Shown: in pieces, positions 52,388 to 61,508 of the stretch | Position numbering within the stretch: the first letter of the stretch is position 1 | How the letters are laid out: the number at the start of each line of letters is the position of its first letter | Assembly (NCBI RefSeq): GCF_004138335.1 | Contig: NZ_RYFW01000002.1 | Span: 1,159,501-1,223,500, forward strand | Origin: Peristeroidobacter agariperforans | GTDB taxonomy: Bacteria > Pseudomonadota > Gammaproteobacteria > Steroidobacterales > Steroidobacteraceae | DNA: 64,000 nt | Direction of reading: 5' to 3' | Notes under the pieces: generated by a model | Database searches by the model: none | Seen by the model: only the letters and a program-made list of their open reading frames with translations | Told to the model about the DNA's origin: nothing | Program-made: the position numbers and the translations under genes

Positions 52388-52403
52388 CCGAGTCAATGGT
52401 CGA

Positions 52404-55400
52404 TCAGCTCGGAAGCCGCGTGACTTCGGCAACTTCTGTTTGCGGCGTCGGAGCCCGCGCCGGAATCCAGCGCACCAAGGCCGCGCGCAACGTCGCGCGA
52501 CTGAATGGTTTGCCGAGATAATCGTCCATGCCCGCGACCAGGCATGCTTCGCGAGCGGCATTGGTGGTATCCGCTGTGAGAGCGATCACCGGCACGCGCG
52601 GACCGTCACCTTCGCGACGGCGTAACTCGGTGGTCGCGGCATAGCCATCCATGACAGGCATGCGGCAATCCATGAGCACAACGTCGTAGTGAGCGCGCGC
52701 CAGCATCTCGAGCGCATGACTGCCATCGTGCGCGGTATCGACTTCCAGTCCGAGCGCTTTGAGCATGCCTTCGGCGACATCTCGATTGAGCGATTGATCT
52801 TCGACCACGAGCACGCGCGCGCCAGCTGCCAGCATCAATCGCGGCGCGGGCGGTGTGATCGTGATCGACGCATCGTGAGCCGTGTCGCCAGTGAGTGTTC
52901 GAAGTAGGTGCGAGAGACGCACGGGCTTCGTGATCTCACCATCGAAGCAGTGTTGGTCCGCGCCTTCGCTCTGAGCAAGATTGACGAAGCTCGCAAGGCG
53001 GATGACGCGCGGACGAACTGAGCGCTCCGCCACCACAGACTGCAGCTCATTCGCGATCGCGCAATCGAGCAGCGAGTGATCGATGATCACAGCGTTGTAA
53101 GCAGTGGCGCGCAGCTCTCGAAGCACTTCCGCCATGCTGCCCACATCCACCGGATGGGCGCCCCATTGATCGAGGGCGTGCGTGATGACACGGCGGACCG
53201 CGGCGTTGTCGTCGGCGACAAGAATGCGCAGGCCGAGCAGGTCGGCAGGCAAGACGCGCGGATGAGCTGTCGGGTCCGCGAGCTGTAATGACAATTTGAC
53301 GCTGAAGGTCGAGCCCACACCCGGCGAGCTCACGAGCGACAGCTGCCCACCCATCAGTTCGACGAGTTGCCGCGCGATGGCGAGACCCAGGCCCGTGCCG
53401 CCGTAACGGCGCGTAGTCGACGCGTCCTCTTGCACGAACTCTTCGAAGATGCGCGATTGATTCACGGGTTCGATGCCGATGCCCGTGTCAGCGACTTCGA
53501 GCCGTACGCGGAGCTGGTCGCCTTCGATCACAGGCGGCGCCACGCGCAATGTCACTTCGCCTTGTTCGGTGAACTTCACGGCGTTGCCGCCGAGATTGAC
53601 AAGCACCTGTCGAAGGCGAACGACGTCCGCGCGAACGCGAGGCACCGGGCGAGCGGGGGAGTCACAGAGCAGCTCGATGTTTTTCCCCGACGCGCGTGCC
53701 GCGAGCATCTCCGCGGTTTGCTCGACCAGTTCGACGAGATCGCATTCCACGGGCGCAAGCTGCAGGCGTCCGGCTTCGAGCTTCGAGAAGTCGAGCACAT
53801 CGTCCACGATCGCGAGCAGCGAGTCGGCGGAGCGGTGAATGCCGTCGGCGAAGCGTCGCTGAACCGCGTCGAGGTGCGTGTCGAGCAGCAGCTCGCTCAT
53901 GCCGAGGACGCCATTCATGGGCGTGCGCAGCTCGTGATTCATGCGCGCGACGAAATCGCTCTTCGCGCGACTCATCTCTTGCAACTGATGATTGCGCTCC
54001 TCGAGCTCGTGCGTGCGGATGCTCACCATCTGTTCCAGCTCGCGGCTGTAGTTGAGCTCGCGCTGGCGCTTCTTCCGATGCTGCCACCAAAAGTAACCAA
54101 AGATCAGAAGAGCGACCGCTACGTAGCTCAGTCGCGCCGCCAGTGTGTTCCAGGGCGCTGCAGCGACGTGAACCGGAATCGTCAGGTCTTCTCTGTTCCA
54201 GATACCGTCTGCGTTGGTCGCACGGACGCGAAACAAGTAGTCGCCCGCATCCAGGTTGGTGTAGGTCGCACGGTGCAAGCGCCCGGCTTCGACCCAATTC
54301 GGATCGAAGCCCTCGAGCCGATACATGTAACGATTGTTCGTGGGGGAAACGAAATCCAAGGCCGCGAACTCGAATGTCACCAGCTTGTCATCGTATTTGA
54401 GCGCGAGCGGGCGGTCTGCCGCGGGCAGCTTTGCAAAAGGGAGATGTTCATTGAGAACTGCGACTGCTGTGAGTGCAAGCCGCGGCGGCGGTGCGGTCGG
54501 TGACGACGCGTCGGGGTGGAAGGCGTTGAAGCCCCCGTTGCCGCCGAAATACAGCGTGCCATCCCGGCCACGATAGTGCGCGTTGAAGTTGAACTCGTCG
54601 GCCTGTAAGCCGTGCGGTTCGCGCAGCAGTCGGCTCGCGCCGGTCCGGGGATCCAGGCGCACGAGGCCATTGTTGGTGCTGAGCCATAAGCCGCCTAGAT
54701 GGTCCGACTCGATGCCGTACACCACCTGGCTCGGCATGTTCGCCAGGCGCGTGTCGCTTTTGAAACGGATGGCGTCTGGTTGCTCGGAACTGCCAATGAC
54801 TTGATCGAGGCCGCCGCCTGCGGTGCCCACCCACACGGCGCCGCTGGGATCCACGTGCAGCGCGTAGATCGTGTCATCGCTCAGACTGCTCGGATCTCGG
54901 TCGTTGCGGCGGAATGTATGGAAGCGGCCGGTACCGCGGTCGAGCAGGTTCAGACCGCCCCCAATCGTGCCGATCCAGAGATTGCCCTGGCGGTCCTCGA
55001 CAATCGCGCTCGCGCGCGGACTGCTGAGCGCGTTGTCGCCGGTGCTGTGCGGATAGCGGGTGAGTTGCCCGGTGGTTCGGTCGACGCGCGCGATACCGCC
55101 GCCGAAGGATCCGATCCAGATAGCGCCATCGCGATCTTCATACAAACACATGACGCCGTCGGCGGGCAGCGTCGTGGGATCGTCGGCGTCGTTGCGATAG
55201 AAACGAAGCGCGCGGCGCTGCGGATCCAAGCGCGCGAGGCCGCCTGTCATCGTGCCGATCCAGAGCGCGCCATCGCGATCGTAGAGCAACGCAGTCACGC
55301 CGTTGTCCGCGAGTCGCAGCGGTCCTTCAGACTCGCGCGTGAAGCGACGTTCGCGCCGCTCCCGCGTGTTGATTTCGACGAGCCCGTCCAATGTTCCGAC

Positions 55401-56540
55401 CCAGACCGTGTCTTCGCCATCGTCAGCGAACGTGACCACGCCGGTGTTGGCGAACAGCGGGCTGCGATAGTGGCCGAGCGCCCAGCTCTGCGGGCTCCAG
55501 TGACTCGCGCCGCCCGCTCGCGTTCCGACCCAAAGCACGCCACTGCGATCTTGGTAGAGCGACATCACGTCGTCATCGCGCAGGCTGTGGAAGTTGTCCG
55601 CGTCGCGGCCGTAACGCACGAAGCTTTCGGTAGTGCGGTTGAACAGGTTCAGGCCGTCGGAGGTCGCAATCCAGAGCCGCCGCGCATCGTCTTCCATGAT
55701 GGCGCGCACTCGATTGTTGCTGAGTGAGCGCGGATTCTTGTCGTCGTTTCGAAACGACTTCACTTGTTTGGTGTGCGGATCGAGGCGATACAAACCGTTA
55801 TCAAGGGTGCCAATCCATAGCGCGCCCGTGTGATCCTCCAGGATTGCGCGCACCTTGACACCATCGAGTGCGCCAGCCTCGGCGATCGCGTTATTGAAGT
55901 CATCGCTGGAGGGCTCGTAACGACTCAGGCCCTTGTCTGTGCCCACCCACAGCCGGCCCGCGCGATCCGTGTAGAGCGCGAACACGGCATCGGCCGAGAG
56001 CGAGCGAGAGTTGCCCTCGATATGGAGATAGTGGCGCACGCGACCGGTTTGCGGATCGAGGACGTCCAGACCGTGACGTTCGGTGCCGGCCCAGACTCGA
56101 CCCTCGGCGTCGATCAGGAGTGTGCGCAGCGCGTCGCTCGCCAGGGAATGAGGATTCTCGGGATCGTGTCGGAATTGCTGGAAGTGATCGTTACGCCGAT
56201 CCCAGCGGGCGAGGCCGCCGCCGACGGTTGCCAGCCACAGATCGCCGCGCGCGTCCTCGGCAACTTTCCAAACGTAATCGCTCGCCAGTCCGTTCTTATT
56301 GCCTCGCTCGCGGCGGTATTCGCGAATCGAGTAGCCGTCATAACGATCCAGACCGCTCTCGGTCGCCAGCCACAGAAATCCTTGCGAGTCTTGCAGGATG
56401 CTCATCACCGTGCTTTGCGACAGGCCGTCGCGCATGGTGAGGTGCTCGAAGTACATGGGGCGCACTTCGGGCACCGGAGTCGTCGCCTGCGCGGTCCACG
56501 CCGCGCAGGCGAGCAGAGCAAGTCCCCATTGGTGACGCAC
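52404..56540 (-). CDS. Propeller-sensor hybrid histidine kinase (HTCS-like)
   Basis: The 1378-residue hybrid kinase has a signal peptide, two seven-bladed reg_prop propellers (about 25-730, repeated LWIGT/VWVGT blades), a Y_Y_Y domain (about 740-805), one membrane helix (about 820-840), HisKA (FVARMNHELRTPMNG, His about 868), HATPase and two receivers (from about 1103 with LVADDNAAVRR, and from about 1237 with VLVVEDQSLNRD and VLMDCRMPVMDG). Such sensors detect periplasmic polysaccharide or other ligands. With no own DNA-binding output it should signal through an Hpt protein, for example that at 59536. It starts with GTG, 25 bases after the S8 peptidase stop. Confidence 0.9.
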   Translation of the reverse strand: MRHQWGLALLACAAWTAQATTPVPEVRPMYFEHLTMRDGLSQSTVMSILQDSQGFLWLATESGLDRYDGYSIREYRRERGNKNGLASDYVWKVAEDARGDLWLATVGGGLARWDRRNDHFQQFRHDPENPHSLASDALRTLLIDAEGRVWAGTERHGLDVLDPQTGRVRHYLHIEGNSRSLSADAVFALYTDRAGRLWVGTDKGLSRYEPSSDDFNNAIAEAGALDGVKVRAILEDHTGALWIGTLDNGLYRLDPHTKQVKSFRNDDKNPRSLSNNRVRAIMEDDARRLWIATSDGLNLFNRTTESFVRYGRDADNFHSLRDDDVMSLYQDRSGVLWVGTRAGGASHWSPQSWALGHYRSPLFANTGVVTFADDGEDTVWVGTLDGLVEINTRERRERRFTRESEGPLRLADNGVTALLYDRDGALWIGTMTGGLARLDPQRRALRFYRNDADDPTTLPADGVMCLYEDRDGAIWIGSFGGGIARVDRTTGQLTRYPHSTGDNALSSPRASAIVEDRQGNLWIGTIGGGLNLLDRGTGRFHTFRRNDRDPSSLSDDTIYALHVDPSGAVWVGTAGGGLDQVIGSSEQPDAIRFKSDTRLANMPSQVVYGIESDHLGGLWLSTNNGLVRLDPRTGASRLLREPHGLQADEFNFNAHYRGRDGTLYFGGNGGFNAFHPDASSPTAPPPRLALTAVAVLNEHLPFAKLPAADRPLALKYDDKLVTFEFAALDFVSPTNNRYMYRLEGFDPNWVEAGRLHRATYTNLDAGDYLFRVRATNADGIWNREDLTIPVHVAAAPWNTLAARLSYVAVALLIFGYFWWQHRKKRQRELNYSRELEQMVSIRTHELEERNHQLQEMSRAKSDFVARMNHELRTPMNGVLGMSELLLDTHLDAVQRRFADGIHRSADSLLAIVDDVLDFSKLEAGRLQLAPVECDLVELVEQTAEMLAARASGKNIELLCDSPARPVPRVRADVVRLRQVLVNLGGNAVKFTEQGEVTLRVAPPVIEGDQLRVRLEVADTGIGIEPVNQSRIFEEFVQEDASTTRRYGGTGLGLAIARQLVELMGGQLSLVSSPGVGSTFSVKLSLQLADPTAHPRVLPADLLGLRILVADDNAAVRRVITHALDQWGAHPVDVGSMAEVLRELRATAYNAVIIDHSLLDCAIANELQSVVAERSVRPRVIRLASFVNLAQSEGADQHCFDGEITKPVRLSHLLRTLTGDTAHDASITITPPAPRLMLAAGARVLVVEDQSLNRDVAEGMLKALGLEVDTAHDGSHALEMLARAHYDVVLMDCRMPVMDGYAATTELRRREGDGPRVPVIALTADTTNAAREACLVAGMDDYLGKPFSRATLRAALVRWIPARAPTPQTEVAEVTRLPS

Positions 56541-56565
56541 GATAAGCTGCTGCGAGTTTTGCCTG

Positions 56566-58425
56566 CTATTCCTGAGGCGCGGGGTCGATGCTGGAGCTGC
56601 TGGACGCGGACGGGCTACCCGAGGTATCGGTGTTGCTCCAGATATAGCCGTTGCTCCACACGTAGCCGTTGCTCCAGGTAAAGCCGTTGCTCCAGATGTA
56701 GCCGCCGCTCCAGGTCACGTCGTCGTGGGTCGGCGGGCTGCCATCCCACAACAGACCATCGAGCGCCGTGGCGAGGCCGACGAGCAGTTGACCGAGCAGC
56801 GGCAGGCTGCCGAGCGGGCTCAACAAGGTCGTCAGCAACCCCACCGGCTCCTCGACTTCCATGATGTAGAAGTTGCCGTCGGCATCCTGGTTGGCGCGTC
56901 CGCCGTAGTGTTGGATGCCGGCGAGATCGGCTGCGACATTCAAACCCTGGTTGGCGCAGTTCGTCTTCGTGCTATAGAGCGCGTCCTGCGCATTCACGAG
57001 GCCCGCGCCTTGCTGGAACACGGAGTAGGCGAGATGTCCGTCGGATCTCACCGCGGGACGCGCGCCATCCATGAGGCGGCACTTCACGGTATTCGGCGAC
57101 ATTGAAGGGTTCCGCTCCAGCATCAGCGCGACTACGCCGCTCGTGACTGCTGCGGCCTGCGACGTTCCCGACATGGTCATGTCCGGGTAACGCGTGTCCA
57201 CCCACTGCGGGAACATCTGCGCGAGTGTGCCGTCGTCGGGTGCATACGCGCGAATGTGACCGCCCATGGCCACGACTTCCGGCTTCACGAAGCCCTCGTA
57301 GGTCGGGCCTGCGGACGAAAACGTCGCGAGCTTGTACTTGGCCGGCTCGTACGGATGATAAGCATCGGTGACGGCGCCAACGGAAATGACATACGGATTG
57401 TTGGCCGGAACGCCGATGGTCATCGGCGCCGGCCCGGCGTTGCCTGCGGCCACGACCACGACGATGCCAGAGCCCCACGCAGCCATCACGGCTTGGTTGA
57501 GCGGATCATCCCAATAGTGAGACTGAACCGGCGCGCTCAACGACAGGTTGAGCACACGGATGCCATACGCGAGCCGGTGGTTCACGGCCCACTGGATGCC
57601 GGAGATGACATCGAAGTAGCGGCCCATGCCGTTGTTGTCGAGGACGCGTACCGACACCAGGTTCACACCTGGCGCGACGCCTTGATATTTGCCTGTCGAG
57701 GCGATGCCGCTGCTGGCGATGATCGATGAGATGTGCGTGCCGTGACCGTTGAGATCGTCGATGTCGCGGCTGTACTTGTCCAGGGACAGCGGCGGATAGG
57801 CGTTCGGATCCTGGCGCGCGAGGAGCACGTCGTACTGCGCGAGCACGCGCGGATTGCGACCGGACGAGGAGACTTGCAGTGGACCTTTCTCTTGCCACAC
57901 GCCCGTGTCGAGCACGGCGACCGTGACACCACGGCCCGTGATGCCGCCCGTGTGCAGCGGGCTCGCCCCGACCTGCGTTGGATAATACGTTTCAGGCAGC
58001 GCTGAAGTGGTGCTGCTCGAGGTGACCGAAGCATCATCGTACACGCGCAAGCCGTCGACAGGTTTGCTCCACAGTGAGGCGAGCTCGCGATCATCCAGCT
58101 CCGCGCCAACTGCGCGAATGATGCCGAGATCGCCCGTAATTACGCCGCCCGCGCGCAGCACTGCGCTTCGCGCGATCTCTGCACTGGACGCCTGCACGAT
58201 GTAACTCTGGCGAACGCCAACAGGAGCTTTCTGTTCCTGAGGTGCGGTCGCGACGCGTACCACGGGAGCCGGTTGTGAGACGGAGGGTGTCTCGGATGTC
58301 CGAGGTGGGGCGGGCGTCGGTGTTGCCGATGTTTCTTCCCGCGGCGCCAATACAAACAAAGTCAGAGCAGCACCGAGCGCGCCGGCTCCCAGCAGCCAGC
58401 GTTTGCGCCGAACGAATTTCCCCAT
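56566..58425 (-). CDS. S8 serine peptidase with WSNG repeats
   Basis: The 619-residue subtilisin-like peptidase has a membrane/signal segment (13-27), an I9-like propeptide region (about 70-135: SYIVQASSAEIARSAV) and the catalytic triad Asp about 172 in VLDTGV, His about 228 in NGHGTHISS and Ser about 421 in SGTSQAAA. Near the C-terminus five six-residue repeats of the form WSNGYx (56629-56724) occur before a Ser-rich end. Similar tails are seen in other environmental gammaproteobacterial S8 enzymes; their role is unknown. It is directly upstream of the hybrid kinase and probably in its operon. Confidence 0.9.
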   Translation of the reverse strand: MGKFVRRKRWLLGAGALGAALTLFVLAPREETSATPTPAPPRTSETPSVSQPAPVVRVATAPQEQKAPVGVRQSYIVQASSAEIARSAVLRAGGVITGDLGIIRAVGAELDDRELASLWSKPVDGLRVYDDASVTSSSTTSALPETYYPTQVGASPLHTGGITGRGVTVAVLDTGVWQEKGPLQVSSSGRNPRVLAQYDVLLARQDPNAYPPLSLDKYSRDIDDLNGHGTHISSIIASSGIASTGKYQGVAPGVNLVSVRVLDNNGMGRYFDVISGIQWAVNHRLAYGIRVLNLSLSAPVQSHYWDDPLNQAVMAAWGSGIVVVVAAGNAGPAPMTIGVPANNPYVISVGAVTDAYHPYEPAKYKLATFSSAGPTYEGFVKPEVVAMGGHIRAYAPDDGTLAQMFPQWVDTRYPDMTMSGTSQAAAVTSGVVALMLERNPSMSPNTVKCRLMDGARPAVRSDGHLAYSVFQQGAGLVNAQDALYSTKTNCANQGLNVAADLAGIQHYGGRANQDADGNFYIMEVEEPVGLLTTLLSPLGSLPLLGQLLVGLATALDGLLWDGSPPTHDDVTWSGGYIWSNGFTWSNGYVWSNGYIWSNTDTSGSPSASSSSSIDPAPQE

Positions 58426-58539
58426 CGCGTCCTCCGTTTCTTCAGTCGGTAGTGAGTTACGCGCCGGTCGTGTTTCTACCGAACGCGATCCACTACAACA
58501 AGCGAGACTTACTACAATCTGCTGTCTACGTCGCAGTCG

Positions 58540-59451
58540 CTAAGTACGCGGGGCAACCGCGGCTGCGAGTTCTTTTGCGACTTGTTCCAAATAATGTTCC
58601 AACGCCGCGCGGCAGTCGGCCGCGAGCACCACGAAGTCACGACGCGCATCCAACGGATCTGGGTTGCGCAGAATGTGTCCAGCCTTGACCAGTTCGCGGA
58701 TGCGGCGCAGTGCAGTGGTCGGCGAGATGTGCGCGACCGAGATGCTCAGCGCCGAGACGGAGATGCGTTGCGCGGTCTTGTCGGCGCGTAGTAGTTCGAG
58801 CAACAGATCCCAGGCGACGTCGTCCAGTTCGCCCATCGGGTTCAATGCGTGGCGCGGTCGGCGCAAGCGATCGAGGCCGAGTGTCGTGAGGTCGCCGCCA
58901 TTGAGCGCGGCCGGCTGCGCTGTGGCTGTTGTCGATTGCGGATGTTTCCAAGCGCCGAGCGCCGCGGCCAGCGCTTCGGCTTGCTGTGCCAGCAGCGCGG
59001 CCTGGTCCGTCAACTGCATCGCAGCACGGCTGCGGTCCACGTGCTCGACGGCGCTGCGGACGGCGTTCAACAGTTCTTGAGGACGAACTGGTTTGACCAG
59101 GAAGTCCACCGCGCCGAGTCGCAGCGCCTGGACCGCGAAATCCACTTCGGGATACGCAGTGAGAAAGATGAAGCGGGGCATCGACGCTGCGCCGGCCAGC
59201 GAGCCCAGACTCTTGAGCAAGCTGATGCCGTCCATGCCCGGCATGTGGATATCGCTGATGGCGACCAGGATGTCCGGCGTCGTGCGCAGGATGGCGAGCG
59301 CTTCCTCGCCGCCGAAAGCCGTGCGGCAGTCGTAGCCCTCGGTCTGCAATACCGAACGGACCCACAGCACCATCGAGGAATCGTTGTCTATGACCAGCAC
59401 ACGGCTCTTGGCCGCATCGTCGTTCGTACCCGTGCCAGACTGCGTTTTCAT
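58540..59451 (-). CDS. Response regulator with MarR-like winged-helix output
   Basis: The 303-residue protein has a receiver (about 18-135: VLVIDNDSSMVLWV, Asp in AISDIHMPGMDG, Lys in LVKPVRP), a helical linker rich in Ala/Gln, and a C-terminal winged-helix domain (about 215-290: WDLLLELLRADKTAQRI, SPTTALRRIRELVKAGHI, DARRDFV). The last part looks like MarR wings, an unusual output for a receiver. ATG 59451 is used. It is divergent to the Hpt protein (84-base gap) and downstream of the hybrid kinase operon, so a phosphorelay kinase-Hpt-this regulator is likely. Confidence 0.85.
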   Translation of the reverse strand: MKTQSGTGTNDDAAKSRVLVIDNDSSMVLWVRSVLQTEGYDCRTAFGGEEALAILRTTPDILVAISDIHMPGMDGISLLKSLGSLAGAASMPRFIFLTAYPEVDFAVQALRLGAVDFLVKPVRPQELLNAVRSAVEHVDRSRAAMQLTDQAALLAQQAEALAAALGAWKHPQSTTATAQPAALNGGDLTTLGLDRLRRPRHALNPMGELDDVAWDLLLELLRADKTAQRISVSALSISVAHISPTTALRRIRELVKAGHILRNPDPLDARRDFVVLAADCRAALEHYLEQVAKELAAAVAPRT

Positions 59452-59471
59452 CCGTGGTCTCGTTACGTGTA

Positions 59472-59490
59472 CGGCCCCACAAGTGGGCCG
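59472..59490. promoter_or_regulatory. Inverted repeat between REC-wHTH and Hpt genes
   Basis: CGGCCCCACAAGTGGGCCG, almost perfect dyad (one extra C in the left arm), 20 nt before the REC-wHTH start and 45 nt before the Hpt start. A candidate operator. Confidence 0.4.
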
Positions 59491-59535
59491 CATGCAATGT
59501 ACCCTATCCTGACCCGCGACTGTCACCACTTACAT

Positions 59536-59928
59536 ATGTCACATTCCGCAGACGTCCCATCCGACAGCGCAGACTCGCCCGCGGTGCTCGATCCATGCAC
59601 GTTTCAAGACCTGCTCGACAGCCTGGTTGCACCCGCCGCCGTCGCTGCGATCTATCGCAAATTCCTCGATAATGCTGCCACTTTCATTCGCGAGCTGCCC
59701 AGCCAGGACAGTGCCGCGCGCGTCGAGACCATGCATACGTTAAAAGGCAGCGCGGCGATGCTGGGGGCCAACCGTGTCTCGGCATTGGCAGCTAAACTCC
59801 AGTCACATTTACATGGTTCCATCGTTCAGGTTGATCAGGCCGCGCGCGAGCTCGAAGCCGAGCTGGCGAAGTTTCGTGTGGCGGCGGAGCAGCGGTTGCT
59901 CGCCGCCGGCGTCACATTCGATCCTTGA
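59536..59928 (+). CDS. Hpt phosphotransfer protein
   Basis: The 130-residue protein is a single Hpt domain with the phospho-acceptor core MHTLKGSAAMLGANRVSAL and a helix-rich remainder (AAKLQSHLHG, ELEAELAKFRVAAEQ). Hpt proteins move phosphate between the receiver of a hybrid kinase and a final regulator. ATG 59536 is in the short gap divergent from the REC-wHTH regulator; an earlier in-frame start at about 59494 is possible. It is the only intact Hpt gene in the window and fits the propeller hybrid kinase. Confidence 0.88.
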   Translation: MSHSADVPSDSADSPAVLDPCTFQDLLDSLVAPAAVAAIYRKFLDNAATFIRELPSQDSAARVETMHTLKGSAAMLGANRVSALAAKLQSHLHGSIVQVDQAARELEAELAKFRVAAEQRLLAAGVTFDP

Positions 59929-59953
59929 GTCTGCGTCAAATTGACGCAGACTC
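59927..59953. repeat. 13-bp perfect inverted repeat after the Hpt gene
   Basis: GAGTCTGCGTCAA, one central A, then the exact complement. It overlaps the Hpt stop and ends 7 nt before the convergent WspE-like gene's stop, so it may be a bidirectional terminator. An 18-bp part recurs at 60793-60810 (17 of 18). Confidence 0.6.
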
Positions 59954-59960
59954 CGACGCG

Positions 59961-60713
59961 TCAAAATTCTGTCGGGCCGATGCGCGTAGCCACGGCTTCC
60001 ACCAGCGTGTCGTGGAAGGTGCCTTTGATGACGTAGTAGGTCGCGCCTGCGTCGAAGCCGCGCCACCGTTGCTGGATATCGTCTTTGTCGCACGCGAGCA
60101 GCACCGGCAGGTTCTTGAAGCGCGGCTCCTTCCTGATTCGACGGGTCAACTGAATGCCATCGAGCAGCGGCATGTCGATGTCGGTGAGCACCAGATCGAT
60201 GTTGCCGCTCAGTACGGCATACCAGGCTTCCAGGCCATCGGCCGCGGTCACCACGTCGTAGCCGCGAAAGCGCAGCAGCTTTCGCTCCAGCTCTCGAATC
60301 TCCATGCAGTCATCCGCTACGAGCACGACCGGCTTGTGCTTGCTGCTGCGGGGGAGCCCGACGGGTTGAAAATCCGGATCTGGCGGGGCGGGCGATTTCA
60401 ACGGCGGTGTCCGCGGCAACTTCGCCATCGAGTCGAGCAGATCGACGGCTTGTAACATCATGCCGATGAGTTGCTGCTGCAACTCGATTTCACCGCGGCG
60501 GACCGCGGCCAGACATTCTTCCATCGAGCGCGCCAACTCGGCACCCGCTTCGAGTCCGACCATGTGCGCGGTCGCCTCGAAGGAGCGCGCGGCGGAGGCG
60601 CAGGCGTTGAGTTGATCGGGAGATAAGGGATCGCGTGCTAGTGCGATCACGCAGTTGGTCAGAAGTTGGACCTGCGTCTGCGCCTGAACACGAAGCAGCT
60701 CGAGCATTACCAT
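59961..60713 (-). CDS. WspE-like protein without kinase core (degenerate Hpt + receiver)
   Basis: The 250-residue protein starts like WspE/CheA Hpt domains (MLELLRVQAQTQVQLL, LNACASAARSFEATAHMVGLEAG, SMEECLAAVRRGEI). Where relatives read AAHSxKGAARxVG the phospho-acceptor His is Arg and the Lys-Gly pair is Glu-Ala, so it cannot accept phosphate. After a Pro-rich linker (105-125) it has a normal receiver (VLVADDCMEIRELERKLL, Asp in VLTDIDMPLLDG, Lys in YVIKGTFHD) resembling the C-terminal receiver of WspE. The catalytic ATPase, dimerisation and CheW-like regions are missing. It looks like a CheA/WspE gene with an internal deletion that is still open. Confidence 0.75.
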   Translation of the reverse strand: MVMLELLRVQAQTQVQLLTNCVIALARDPLSPDQLNACASAARSFEATAHMVGLEAGAELARSMEECLAAVRRGEIELQQQLIGMMLQAVDLLDSMAKLPRTPPLKSPAPPDPDFQPVGLPRSSKHKPVVLVADDCMEIRELERKLLRFRGYDVVTAADGLEAWYAVLSGNIDLVLTDIDMPLLDGIQLTRRIRKEPRFKNLPVLLACDKDDIQQRWRGFDAGATYYVIKGTFHDTLVEAVATRIGPTEF

Positions 60714-60792
60714 GGCTGTGTTTCTTCTTCCGCAGTTTGATCCGGCGGGTTGCGCTGGATTCTGCGTGAGCCATGGCGAGCGACGGCGCTCT

Positions 60793-60810
60793 GTCTGCGT
60801 CAGATTGACG
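60793..60810. repeat. Partial copy of the 59927 palindrome
   Basis: GTCTGCGTCAGATTGACG matches 59929-59946 at 17 of 18 bases. It lies 79 nt before the WspE-like start, so the gene is bracketed by two copies. Confidence 0.5.
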
Positions 60811-60854
60811 ACGATACTCGCTGCGTGACGCGCGCAGCGAGCTGGAACTTTACA

Positions 60855-61499
60855 TCACGCGGCGTCTCGCTTCGGGCGACGCACGGCTCTCACTTTGCCG
60901 GTGCGTCCGCCGCCGCAGAAGAATCCATCCACGCCATCCGACTCGAGCCCCGACACGCCGGCGCCGGGCGGCATCTCCACGCTTTCCAGAACCTGGCCAG
61001 TGTGCGGATCGAGATGTCGCAATTCGCTCTCGTCGTTCTCCCAGGTGGCGTGCCACAGCTCGCCTTCGACCCAGGTGACCCCGGTGACGAAACGATTCGA
61101 CTCGATGGTGCGCAGGACGGCGCCGTTGTCGGGATCGATCTGATAGATCTTGCGCGCCTGGTAGTGGCCGACCCACAACGTGCCTTCGGCCCAGGCCAGC
61201 CCCGAATCGCCGCCATTGCCGGGGGCAGGGATGGTGGCGAGCACTCGGCCGGTCTTTGGATCGATTTTCTGAATACGATTCTCGGCGATCTGGAACAGGT
61301 GCTTGCCGTCGAACGCCGTGCCGGCATGCGCGGCCACTTCGAGCGAGCGCACGGTCTTGCCGCTCGCTGGATCGAGTGCGTTCAACTTGTCGCCGGAGGC
61401 GAACCAGACCTGCTGGCCGTCATAGGTGACGCCGTGCACGCCCTCGACACCCGGGAACGGGCCGTATTCACGAACGATGTTGGCTTTGGTGCGTTTCAT
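60855..61499 (-). CDS. Beta-propeller protein, glutaminyl cyclotransferase/Vgb-like
   Basis: The 214-residue protein has repeated propeller-blade motifs (WFASGDKLNALDPASGKTV, RIQKIDPKTGRVLATI, LWVGHYQARKIYQIDPDNG, LRHLDPHTGQVLE) and no signal peptide. It resembles SMP-30/Vgb or glutamine cyclotransferase-like single-domain propellers; catalytic residues cannot be identified with confidence. The end is Gly-rich then basic (GGGRTGKVRAVRRPKR). It lies 9 bases after the TPR-wHTH gene in the same direction, so that protein may regulate it. Confidence 0.6.
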   Translation of the reverse strand: MKRTKANIVREYGPFPGVEGVHGVTYDGQQVWFASGDKLNALDPASGKTVRSLEVAAHAGTAFDGKHLFQIAENRIQKIDPKTGRVLATIPAPGNGGDSGLAWAEGTLWVGHYQARKIYQIDPDNGAVLRTIESNRFVTGVTWVEGELWHATWENDESELRHLDPHTGQVLESVEMPPGAGVSGLESDGVDGFFCGGGRTGKVRAVRRPKRDAA

Positions 61500-61508
61500 G
61501 GGGCCATC

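Noticed and set aside
56629-56724. CRISPR-like or mobile repeat
   Set aside because: The 18-bp period is coding: it encodes the WSNGYx units of the S8 peptidase.
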